DNA of 64,000 nucleotides, from assembly GCA_951394405.1 (NCBI GenBank), contig OX596344.1:1798001-1862000 (forward strand), given 5' to 3'. Origin of the DNA: Coprinellus micaceus (taxonomy: Eukaryota; Basidiomycota; Agaricomycetes; Agaricales; Psathyrellaceae). A program made the position numbers and the translations under genes. Each line of letters starts with the position of its first letter. Position 1 is the stretch's first letter. Below, piece by piece: positions 46,501-57,239 of the stretch. The notes beneath the pieces are model-generated. The model saw only the letters and a list, made by a program, of their open reading frames with translations. It was not told where the DNA came from and searched no databases.

Positions 46501-46624
46501 CTTAGCACACACTCAGGGGATTCGGTTGCTGCTGTCATGCTATCGATCGACCTGCAGTCACCGTGACCCATCTTCGCCTGGCAGCCACTGCAGCCACAAG
46601 GACCGGCACTGGGAGCAGGTGTAG
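43329..46624 (+). CDS. NACHT-domain STAND receptor NLR3 with a duplicated winged-helix unit
   Basis: Exons: 43329-43392, 43461-43526, 43578-46240, 46303-46365, 46419-46460 and 46517-46624, giving 1001 residues. Exon 2 (66 nt) encodes the Gly/Asn motif NNYYGPVNHVGQAYNANLGI. NACHT: LLNPILDASHTRNRK, CFPGTR, Walker A GYAGCGKSA (157-165), VIVIDGLDECQD, LITSRVEDHL. The winged-helix block GLYMAILEGSQDFPHFFDIL...TLWHTSLRDFLTSE is followed about 80 residues later by a second, diverged copy GLYRSILASSKHFPFFHDII...TFWHQSFLDFLHSE. That explains the extra 170 residues relative to NLR1 and NLR2. The C-terminal exons match the family (KWDWDTRGHFILKK; YVTVYELLG; GIRLLLSCYRSTCSH). Confidence 0.88.
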
Positions 46625-47789
46625 GGCAGCAAGCCCTTTCATCTCATGGGGTCGGGGTCGAATCATGGATCTTGGGAGCTTTAGGAACAGTACACATCAT
46701 CCCCACTTTCCCTTCAGATACACAATATAAGGCTTGGATCCGTGCGCATACCCTGACTCCAGCACCCTCAGAACAAGTGGCAAAGAACTCTCGGGTAACG
46801 ATAGAGACAACTTCAGAAGCAACCTGAGGGAGCCTGTTCCACCTGGATTCTGAATCTGTCGACATATCCTGCTCATGGGCACCCAAGTCTTCCGGCCATT
46901 AGCTCTCGCCGAAAGCTCCAAACACAGTTCTCCCCTACTATAAATTTGGATCCCCCTGGAGCGCAGTGTAAGGTTGTTAGGATATCAGATTTTCGTTGGC
47001 TGACTACGGGAGACTAGTTCTCCCCTGGGCCAGCGAAACCAAAATCAAGTTGGCGTAGGGCTCAAATGAGCGTTCCTCTCGTCCAAGAGCGAGAAAGGCT
47101 TGGTCAACAACGTTCTTGAGGTTCTCCTGCATGTGGAGATAGCTGATGGAATCATGTTTGTTGCGAGTAATCTAGATGAAAACGTGGCTGAGCTCGAGGC
47201 CAAGGACGTCGACATCATGCATCTAGTGGGGAATAAGTTAGCTATGTCAGTACGCGGTCGAAATCCTCCTGATCGACGGGCACGCATCTGGCATACTTGA
47301 GCAAATTTGGCGTGAGAAGGAATGTCTCGACTGACCACATAGGCACCACAGATATTGCCGATGTCCTTGAATTCGACCATCCGGTACCTAGTTATATGCG
47401 TGGAGGGAGGGACGCACCACAACTATCGGCAGGATAGGGCGTTCTTGCCTGTGGTGGACCCAGTGGGAGAACAACTCGTGATATCTAAGATAAGGTAAGA
47501 CGCTGGACTGAGGAAGGAGGGAGGGATGGAGGGGGCCAACGGAAAATGAGGCTTACCCTGTCGGAGATACAGCCACAGTCAGTAAGAACGTATAATTGTG
47601 ATGGAAGTGTGCTTACCGGTGCCTTCCACTGGGCAGGATGAATTTGCAGTTCGACCGTTCGCCTGGCCATTTTGAGGTTATGCACGTGATCGATGCACGA
47701 CATGGCAACATGGCGAGGATTTCAGGAAAAGGAACCGCTGCATAAGCATCAAGATGAAGCTAAGACCGAGGTACGCATAGTAGGTATAC
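46625..47789. other. Intergenic, no gene recognised
   Basis: About 1.2 kb between NLR3 and the right inverted arm. A plus-strand frame near 47100-47300 (VLEVLLHVEIADGIMFVASN) looks protein-like, but I found no splice-consistent gene or family match. Confidence 0.4.
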
Positions 47790-48720
47790 AATTTAATCTG
47801 GAAAAGAGCCCAGTCATCCAAGAGAAAAAACCCCTTCTTCTTCGATGTACCTTTGATTTGACCTCCACTCTTGATTTGCATCAGGTCCTTCTGCAAGATG
47901 TGTAAATCAAGAGGCTGAAGCTCGAGTAGTTGGGAAAGTGCCGTCCATGCCTAATCCTTGGTATTGGCGAACCGTGCTACTCGAGCACCCCTGTCCAGCA
48001 TCCTCCTCCACACCGTTCTTGACAATCTATCCTCCCGCTCTTCGTAGTTCAATGCGTGCGGAGGCGCCGATACGCGGTCCCATTTCACAGTGGCGAGGAG
48101 GAGGTGTCGAACGGGTTCAGGGTCAGTGAGATACGCAGTAGGCCACGTATGGTTGTATTCCATGGCACAACGGTCCTGGGTGATGTCGTGGAAGTAGATG
48201 ACGCCTCCAAACTGGGCGTCGAGGCTGCACCTAGTATTCATGAGTAACTGGAGTGAGTGGGGCGCCCTCGATGTGAATGCGAAGAGAGCACCAACTAGCT
48301 CACCGTGTCGTCAACCATTCACTAATTCGCTGAAGAATGGTGGCATCGTTCACTTCGCGGTAATAGTTGTCGAAGCCAGGGGTATCCACGAGGATAAGTT
48401 TGTCGGGGGAGCTGGGATTGCGTGGGCGTGGGTTCTCGAGCGTAAAGTGGCGGACCGCCAATTCGTTTTCGCTGGCGGTCAGTGCCCTAGAAATGGATGC
48501 GATGGGCCTTCCAGCCGCAACATTGATGAACTAGAGCGTAGGATTTGAGTTAATGTATTTCACCGGGGAAAGGAAACCCTACATGGCTTTTTCCAGCCCC
48601 GGACCTCCCTAAGAGTAGAAGGGAATTCAGGGGAGTAGTCTTCGAAGGGTCTAGTGGCACTCACAGAATGGTGATCCCGGACTGCTTGGTCATGAGGTCG
48701 TCTCTTGCATGGTCCTTAGC
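47790..48720 (-). pseudogene. P-loop GTPase B', inactivated inverted copy of B
   Basis: Minus-strand copy of the gene at 5317-6271: it keeps the P-loop exon core (GGAGGTCCGGGGCTGGAAAA), LILVDTPGFDNYYREVNDAT and CSLDAQFGGVIYFHDITQD. Three defects are visible. First, 8 bp are missing before the P-loop exon, removing the CAG acceptor used in B. Second, a TAG at 47951-47953 replaces a Ser codon after RFANTKD. Third, one extra T in the tail shifts the frame relative to B. It cannot make the full protein. Confidence 0.85.
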
Positions 48721-50290
48721 GGCAGGCGTGGTACAGGCGGTGGGTGGTGGTTCAAGGGAAATGAATGAAGGGCTGGGGAACGGGTGGGAATGGTGGTCTC
48801 TTCAGTATTGTTTCAAGTGCATGACTCTATGAATGGCCCCAGACCACTGACCATGTAATTGGGTCGCGGCTTCGAACAGGCACAGCGCATACATTTGGAA
48901 TGCGCGGTTAGGGGTAGAGGATCGGACTTCGCTTCACGTTGAGTTTGACACCGGGTCTGCATGCCTGCACAAGGTCCCCAGACAGGAAGAAGAGATCCAG
49001 GAATCTGGTCCCCGACATCGAGGCCGGAATAAAGTGAAATACTTGCGAGGCAAGGATAATCCCGCACACCACAGCCAGCGCGACGGGGTAGGATACTCAA
49101 CTACCACACCACTCGGGCATACTTGTGTCTAAAGTTCGAAATTCCTTTTGGCCAATGGCCCTACCAGCTTTGTGCCTTTGAGGATTCGTCTCGTCCAGTG
49201 ATGCGCGTGCGAGGAAGCGCAAGTGTGACGCGCAGGGGGTATGCCGCATCGGACGGATAAGGCAGCTGAGAGCCGTTAAAGCGATGTTTTAAAACAAGGT
49301 TTCATGGCAAGCCACGACCCAGACATGCACCGCGAACGCAGCGACTAGAATACCCTGCTCCCATGGATATACTTTGGAACTTGGTGGTGCGAGAGCCGTA
49401 AACATCCTGCTCACCTTACCCCCGTTTCACACCTCCATCTTGCCGTCCCCAAACTATTCTCCGATTTTCTCATTTTGACGCCCGTGAAGATGTCGAGCAA
49501 GAACAGAGTGATGGACCAGGCCTTGATTGACGCCTTGGAAACAGACATCGTAATTCCGTGAGTGCCAGGAAGATAGTCAACGCGCTGCTCATGAAACTGA
49601 CATACCGCGGCAGGGTCATGGGTGCAACGGGTGCTGGGAAGAGTTCTGTGAGTCTTGTCCACCCGAAAACTGAATAACCGGATTAATCGGCATGAGCAGT
49701 TCATCAACAACTACCTTACGGCAATTGGGGAGGGGACACGCGTGGAAGTTGGAGAAAACCTGCTTTCTTGCACTGTTCACCTCAAATCCATCGTCATTCC
49801 CAACCAGGTCGACCGAAATTTCTCCTACCTGCCGCCGGAAACTAGGGTCGTCATCGTAGATACCCCTGGGTTCGACGATACCATTGCTTCCGACTTCGAG
49901 ATCTTGAAACGGATAGCGAACTGGCTTCAAGAGTCGTAAGTCAACCTTGCGGGATGAAGAGCATATCACTGACAAGTTCGAGTCAGCTATCGCAAGAACA
50001 TGGTACTTGGGGGTGTCATTTACCTTCACGACATATCCCAGGACCGATTCTCGGGAACGGCGCGCCGGAATCTTGAGATGTTCAACCATCTGTGCGGGAA
50101 CTCGGCGCTCAACAAGGTGGTCTTTGTGACGTCAAAATGGGGGAGGGCAGCGGGACGAAATTTCGAGATGAGGGAGAAGGAGTTGAAGCAAGTTCATTGG
50201 GCGAAGATGATCAATCCTGGTAAGAACGGTGAGGCAGGAGCCCAGGTCATGCGGTTAGCCGCCGGAGGGGAAGAGAAAAGTGCTCTCGAC
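47790..50290 (-). repeat. Right arm of the inverted duplication
   Basis: Reverse-orientation homologue of 3780-6245: GTPase B' (minus) and A' (plus) with their common upstream region. Beyond the copia breakpoint, arm homology can be followed only on this side. Confidence 0.85.
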
Positions 50291-50614
50291 ATCATTGTGT
50301 CGATCCTCAAGCGGGTCGACAAGATGGCTGGGAATGAGCTTGTGCTGCAGATCCAGGAGGAGCTCGTCTCACGCAGGAAGCTCCTGGCCGACACCCATGC
50401 CGGATTAGAGCTGAAGCAACAGCTCCAGGCAATGATAGACACGCAGACGCAGATGCTCACACTGGAAGCGGGAGTCGCGGAAGGGGATTCAGAGGCAGAA
50501 AAGCAGTTACATGAAGCGCAGGCGAAGGTGCGGCACCTGGCCGAACAAGTGCGAAAACTGAAGGTTCCTTTTCACAAGCGCGTAGGGCGGTGGTTGGGTT
50601 TGGGCCGTGGCTGA
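49490..50614 (+). CDS. P-loop GTPase A' (intact, full-length)
   Basis: Exons: 49490-49557, 49614-49647, 49700-49935 and 49987-50614, giving 321 residues. G1 lies on a 34-nt microexon (GATGAGKSS). Exon 3 has VVIVDTPGFDDT (G3). Exon 4 opens SYRKNMVLGGVIYLHDISQD and has TSKWGRA (G4-like). The C-terminal 110 residues are helical, with heptad-like Leu/Glu/Lys (LQIQEELVSRRKLLAD, LHEAQAKVRHLAEQVRKL), ending in a basic, aromatic tail (FHKRVGRWLGLGRG). The architecture (G domain, coiled coil, cationic tail) loosely resembles AIG1/GIMAP-type or septin-like membrane-associated GTPases, but exact family membership needs a profile search. It is the best reference model for the five related copies in the window. 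Confidence 0.85.
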
Positions 50615-52284
50615 CCCACGTTGGGGCACTACTTATTTATTATGCATTATGTTTCCCCCCCAGAATTCTTGTGTATGTACCTTTATGCGGTCGGAAATCA
50701 GACTTATGCCTTTATATGCGGATGCCGATGAAAACGAACCTGAGTGGATGGTGACACGCATTATTCGACCTTGCTGAAGCGCAGCCCCAGCTTCGGGCCG
50801 GGAGCCTTAAAGAGAGAGGGAATCAGCTGGTTGTGAAACTCGCATCGTTTCAGCTCTCGTCGTTCAAGAGGCCTCTCATGGGGATGGGCGAGGGGGGTGC
50901 CAAGTAAGGACCTGGAGAGATGGGAAAGAAGCTATTGGACTCGAGGGGATTCGTTTAGACGGAGCTTCAATCATTTCGGCATCCTCCGAAACGAGTCGAT
51001 CAAACTGCCAGTGCACTCGTTGTGCACCTGCTCCCTCGTCTGCTCCCTCCTCCTTCCTCACGAACCCACCATGGCTTAGATATAATGGAAATTTTAGCTT
51101 CTGCACTGTCAGGTGCCCCGAAATTCGGAACCTGATCGCGATGCTCCACATTTGACAACATGATCGAGTCCACACCAAGTCCACACTATCAGTGAGCAAT
51201 TAATATAAGTTCTCCCCATAGCACCTACCGATTACACAGAGGAACCCCAGGCCCCGACGCTCTAGACCCCCGGGCTTTTCTCCCATTCTCCGAATATCGA
51301 CCCGCGGACGCTCGGGCCTCAGGTGTCGAGAGTGTGTGCTCAAATGCCGTTTCGATCCGGTGAACTTGTGCCCAGCTCGGAGCTCCAACGTTTTGCGGGA
51401 GCCTACTTAAATACCTGACAGGTGTTTTGTTCTGTGACTACTGGTGCTGTTACTCAAGAGGTGGCAGATCGTGGAATAACGGACATTGGATCTGGGCCCA
51501 TTGTGACCGAGGTGATGCCAACTCGGAGATGTCCGAACTTCGGCATCGACGGCACTCACCCAAATCCTGCTATCGCTCTACGACGGTTAGCAGTGCTGAG
51601 GAGAAGAAGAGTACAGGAAAGGCTTTACTAAGCCACTGGAGAGAGGTTGAGATCCCGTGGTGTGTTTCTTTCCCGGAGCACTTGCGTCAACCATTGGATT
51701 AACGGGCCTACATGAGCCCAATCTTACCTGCAATTATCCTCTCTTGCTGAGGTTCCGCGCATCCCAAGGCGTCGGCTGAGGGACTTGCACGCATCGTCTC
51801 TGATATTTTTGCCTGCATTCTCCACGTCGCAGAGCGGAACGAGCGCCAATCGCCAACGAATCCCTGGCGACATTGAAGCCAAGTTGGAGATGCCGTGCTT
51901 GCCGTATAATTTGGGGCTGTGCATTTTCGTGGGGAACTACCGCTTTTGGGGGGACAAGGGGGGGGGTGTTACCGTGAGAACGTGTGCAAGATCCTGGGAT
52001 CTGCCACCTCTTGGTGTAAACACTGTCCTTGTTGCTCAAAGTCCGGACCACATTCACCTAATCGCATGTTCACGGCCACGTATATAATTACACTGAGGAG
52101 TGGGCCAGACCCAAAGAATTGGAGCCTGACAGTGTTTGGGTTTGCAGCCTTTCGTCGCTCCGCAGTCATCCAAACGTGCAGGGTAGAAACAAAGACGCTT
52201 TTGCACGGAATAAACGTAAGTGCTCCAACGAGCAGTAACCAGGATCAATTCCAGCAACTACAAAATCGAAGGGATATAAATGAC
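50615..52284. other. Intergenic, no gene recognised
   Basis: About 1.7 kb between GTPase A' and the convergent end of MAK21. Short frames only; no repeats shared with the rest of the window were noticed. Confidence 0.5.
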
Positions 52285-55200
52285 CTAGATATCGTCCTCC
52301 GGCCCCTCCTCAATCAACTTCTGATAATCCTCATAACTCGCAAACGTAGGCAACCTCTTCAGCCTCTTCTTCCGCTCTCTACTGCTCTCTCCCTTCTCTC
52401 CCTTACGTTTCCTCTTCTTGCCGTCACCCTCGCCCTCTATTCCGCCCCACTCCTCTCCCTCTTCAATATCAGAGGCAGCGGAACCGGGTCCATCGTAAGG
52501 GATGAGACCTGCAGGGATGTCGTCGAGCGCAAGGAGGTCCTCGTTATCCGAACCTTCGACGAGGGAGAGTGCGTCGTCGTCGTCTTCGTCCACCCAATCG
52601 GCTTCACCACCTCCCTCTCCCTCTTCTTCACCCTCGCCGCTATCCTCCCCATCCATCTCAACGTCACTACCCATCATCGCCTTCTCAAACTCATCCCCCA
52701 ACTCCTCGTCATCATCTTCATCTTCGAGGTCAGAGTCCGACAGCAGCAGATCGTCGTCCCCCTCGGCCTTGGGCATCGACGCCTTCATCGCTTTCCAGAT
52801 CTCGTCTTCGCCCAGCTCCGAGGCATCCTCGTCGTCGTCATCGTCGCTCTCAGCATCCTCCACCACCTTCTCCCCGCTCTTCTTTCCGGCCTTTGAGCCG
52901 TCCTCCTCGTCTTCATCCTCAGAGTCCGCAGGGGCCGATCCCTCATCCTCGTCGGAGGATTCAGACTCCTCCTCCCCCTTGGCCTTCCGCCGATCAACCT
53001 TCGCCTGTTTGGCGGCTTCTCGCTCTTGCTTAGCCGTGAAGTATTTGTAGAAGAAGAGCTGGAAAAGTAGTGTTAGTATGGGTCGGCGTGGAGAGGGGAG
53101 AATAAAGATATCCAGAAAATCAACGAAAAAATCCCCCATTCCAAAACAAACAAACAAACAAACCCACTCACCTCATCAACCCCAACCTTCTCCTCCCTCA
53201 CATCCCCCCACCTCCTCTCATTCACCGCCTCCCCACCTACTATCCGCCCAACCTCCCCCTTGACGAGCTTCACGCCCTCCAGGGCGCTCGCCGCGGGCTG
53301 CATCGCACTCGCACCCTTGCCGCCCACGATGCCAGACCCGTCCGCGGGCTCCTTGAGTTTCTTGGGGTTTTTGAAGACGAACCTAAGGGGAAGTGAAGTG
53401 TGTTAGCATTCGCTCCATTCATTTCAAAACGGCATGAGAAGTAGAAGTAAAAGGTAGACTCCAGAGAACTCTCCATCCATCCAAATATATATATAGATGA
53501 AGAAAACCCGGTGGGGGGGACGTACTTATCCAAGAACCCCATAACAGTCCCCTGCCCCAAATCCGCATTCGCAGTAACAACCTCGCCTCTCAACAGCTGC
53601 CTCGCATGGAGCGCCACCGCGGGGTGGTGGTGGTGCGTCAGGGGTACGAGTTCCCACAGCGGCGACGCCGCGGGGTGCGAGAACACCGGATTCCGTGTGA
53701 GAGGATCGTATCTCTCCTCCTGCTCCGTTTCTCCTTCCGTTTGCGTGCCTTTCGCTTTCGACGACGACGAGGGCGAGGTGTTCACCATCGACCGGAGGCC
53801 GGGGACTGTGGCGAATAGCTATGGAGGGGAGGGTGTGTTAGTGGTGCTATCATTCCTTGTATGTATCTTTACCCGGTACCCGGTCTGAACGTAAGGAGGA
53901 GACATAAGGAAGAGAACACGTACCTCCCCTAGAAGGAACAACCCCCCACACACAAACTCGCTCCCGCCGGCGCCGCCGCACCCCACCGTCGCCAGGACCT
54001 GCACGAACCGCCGCACGAGGGCTCTAGCGCGCGTGGACGTCGGCGAGGGGTCGGATTTTACTGTCTGGAGTGTTCCGGTGTGTTTTGTGGGGGTGGGGTG
54101 GGGTAGGGTGGGGTGGGGGGTAAATAATTGGTTCCCGGGCGGGAGGCAAGAGTTTTGGTTTGGGGTTGGGTTTCGAGCGGAGGGGGTGGAGGGGGCATGA
54201 GGGTGAGGGTGTAGGCGGAGTCGTACAGAGGTGGGGTTGACAGGCAAGATGTGAGGTGAAAGGAAAAGAGTTTCCAGTCAGTATATAGACTCGAGCAGTC
54301 AAAGTGATAAGACACAACCCCTCGAAAGGCCGCCTTCCAAGGGACACGGAGTGGGGGGAAAGAAAGAATATGGAGTGGGGGAAAAGAAAGAATACGGAAC
54401 GGTGGAAAAGAAACAATATAGACTCAGGAAAACAAATATGGAACGGGAGAAAAGAAAGAAAGAAAGAAAGCACGCACCTTAAAGAACAAATTCAAGTACA
54501 TCGCCTGCTTCCCGCTGACGAACAACCGGGGGTCGTGCAAGCTGGCGTAGAACGCCCGGAAGTACCTGTCGACGACCTTCCCCGCGGGGGTGAGCTCTTC
54601 CTCCTCCTTCACCTTGCTCACCTTGCCCTCCTTCCCATTCTCCTTCCATCCATCCTTTCCTCCGGAGTCCTTGGATTTCCCCCCGGGCAAAGGCTTCGTA
54701 CGCCTCGAAGCCGTCGAGAAGGACGGGGAAGCGGAGGCGAGGGACGCCGCGATCTGTTGAATGAGGACCATAGCTTGGAGAGACGTATTGAACGTCGACT
54801 TGTGTGTGATGGTGAAGAGCGTGTCAATATGTGCGTAGACCCTGTGTCGTGAGCGTCAGCGCCAGCACCGGACGTGTGCGGAACGAAGGAGTCGGAGAGG
54901 AAGGATAAATGAAGGGAGGATCCGGAGGATCGGGGAGAGGAAACCGATGCGATGACGGGAAGTGTCCACCAAGCACACCGAACAAGAGAGAGACATCGAA
55001 CAAGAGAAACGACTCACCCACTCCCCTCCTCACTCCCCAACTTCGCAAACGGCACCGCGCGGTTCACACCCGTCAATATCGCGCTCACAAGTCTCGAGTT
55101 CGCATCCTCGATCTCGACGAACCCCGCCGCGCCTCTCACCTCCCCTCCTCCCCCATCCTTCGCCTTGGGTTTCCCGCCTTTCGTCGGGGGTTTGCGGCGT

Positions 55201-56451
55201 TTTTCCAGGATACGGCCTTGAGCGTCGAGCTTGACGTCTTCGTCGTGGTCGTGGTCGGAGTCGGCTGCGTCGGCGGGGGTGGAGGTGGCCTTGGGATGGG
55301 AAGGGGGAGAGGATGTGCCGAGGACTTCGCGGAATATGTCGAAATAGATGGTTATGAGCTGGGCTGCGGCGGCTTGGTCGGCGGGGCTGAGGACGATTTG
55401 GTTAAGGGTGATAACACTGTAATACTGTACGTGTCCGTTCCGCAGTGTCTTCTTCTCTTCCTTCTTCTCTTCCTTTTTCTTATCGTCTCCGAAGCGAATG
55501 TGCTTGTTCGTAGCAGGTCCCGATCCGTTGAGATTTGAAGAGGGCGTGTGGGCGGAAGAGGAAGACGGCACGGTGAAGATGACGGAATGGATCTCGCGCA
55601 CGACGATGGCCTTCATGCCGGGGTGCTTTTGGAGGACCTGGAGGATGTGGTACGAGGCCCGGCTGCATATGGCTTTCTCGGGGTCGCCGAGTTTGTTGAC
55701 GAGGAGCCGGAGGAGGTTGTGTTCCTGTTCGGGCTTGTCGCGCAGGAGCGTGGCGACGAGTGTTAGAGCCTGCGTGCGGACGTAGGGGAGGGTGTCGAGC
55801 GAGAGGGTCTGGAAGAAGGAGGGGTAAGAGAGGGCTGGGACGAGGAAGGAAGGAGGAGAAGACGGACCTCGAGGGATTGGAGGATCCCGAAAAAGTATTT
55901 CTTGAGCCAGTCTTCGAAGAACCACACGACTAGATGTTCGTCTGTCCGCTCTGGGTGACCCAGGGGTTGGTCACGGAAGGATCTGGGATCTCCATTAGCT
56001 CCATCTCAAACGAAAGAACACCTTACACGCACCTGAGCTTCCGATCGGGGACACCTCCCCCACACCACCAATCCACGACACACCTAACCGCCTTCAACGC
56101 CTCCTCCCTCCCCCCCTTCCCCCTCCCCCTCTCCGCCATCCCCCTCAACGTCTCCAGCGCCTTCGTATTGTGCACCGGGCTGCTCTGGACCATCAGCGTC
56201 AGCGCCGACAGCCTATCGCTGAGGGTACCCGTCCCCGCGACTTTGGCGAAGAACGCCATTTCGCCTTTGGCTCCGGATGAATCGGAGGGGCCCCGGGACT
56301 TTGAGGAGGAGGAGGAGAGGGAGGCGCATTCGGCGGTGTGGAGGGACTCGGCGCGGGTGAAGAGGGTGGTTATTTGGGACTGCGGCAGAGGGGCGAGGGG
56401 GGAGGGGGACTTGAGAGTGGGGGTGATCGTGTACCAGGCGGAGGCGACCAT
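52285..56451 (-). CDS. MAK21: Ribosome biogenesis factor Mak21/Noc1 (CEBPZ family)
   Basis: Eight minus-strand exons: 56451-56033, 55982-55868, 55808-55018, 54841-54478, 54064-53924, 53818-53526, 53382-53172 and 53058-52285, giving 1035 residues in phase. Family landmarks: TLSDRLSALTLMVQSSPVHNTKALETLRGMAERG, GGREEALKAVRCVVDWW, HPERTDEHLVVWFFEDWLKKYFFGILQSLE, a CBF-domain stretch (DRYFRAFYASLHDPRLF...KQAMYLNLFFK) and KFVFKNPKKLKEP. The C-terminus is a very acidic Asp/Glu/Ser region ending RLPTFASYEDYQKLIEEG. Mak21/Noc1 works with Noc2 in nucleolar pre-60S maturation. Homologues normally have roughly 100-250 residues ahead of the point where this model starts (MVASAWYTITPT), so a 5' exon may have been missed or the gene is N-terminally short. 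Confidence 0.9.
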
Positions 56452-57239
56452 CGTGGTATGGAGGGTTTCGTGCGGAAGAAAAGAGAAGGCGAGAGACCTA
56501 GGCCTCTTTTGAGCGAACGTCGTCTCAGAGAGTCGAGTCGCGAGTCGTAAAGCACGAGCGCCAAAACTCGAAGACGATCTGAAACTTTCAGTCTTGCCAT
56601 CAACGCCCGGACCGGGCGGGCCCCTTATATCCCTAGGCGCCTCTATTGTGAGAGGCGAGACAACCTCCCTCCTCGTTATCCTCGCCTGGTCATCGACATT
56701 GCGCCCTCGATGCCTTCAACACCCTATTCCGGATTTTGGGCAAGATGCGGGTTCTCCGCCGCCTGCCGAGGTTTCCGGAGTGCGAGACGCGAACGGTCGC
56801 CTTGTCCCCAGTCACCATCTCGTCTACCCTCCCCGGTCTCGTCTCGTCGCCTCTTCCTCATCCCCTACCCCATCCTCTCAACCTTCGATCTCCTCGCCCT
56901 TCCCTGGATCGACACCGATTCGCCCTTGACGGTGGAACACCCCCCTCAAACGCCATTCTGCACTCTGGCCGAGGTTTTGCGGTCGGATGAAGCACGCGCC
57001 TTGCGTGTGGGTTGGTTGGGTGCGGGGAACGCGTAGGATCGATGTGTGAGGACCTCGGGGAGTGGAACTCGACTTGTTCGTGCCAGGGCGTAGCTCTGCT
57101 GGAGGCGTGATAGGGAGAGCGGAGGTGTAAGCGTTCACGAAGGAGAACGGAAGGCAAATACCCGAACCCACCGTGACCTCCCTTCCTACATCTTCCTTCC
57201 TAACGCACACCCGAACGGAGTATATACGTATGCCTACCC
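56452..57239. other. Upstream region of MAK21
   Basis: GC-rich region that could hide the missing MAK21 N-terminal exon or a small plus-strand gene (ATG 56710, 108 codons, ending about 57036). Neither is supported by family similarity that I recognise. Confidence 0.4.

Noticed and set aside
52502..53050. Ser-rich 182-codon plus-strand frame
   Set aside because: Reverse reading of the acidic C-terminus of MAK21.
56710..57036. 108-codon plus-strand frame upstream of MAK21
   Set aside because: No family resemblance, Pro/Ser/Arg-rich composition typical of chance frames in GC-rich DNA; kept only as a possibility.
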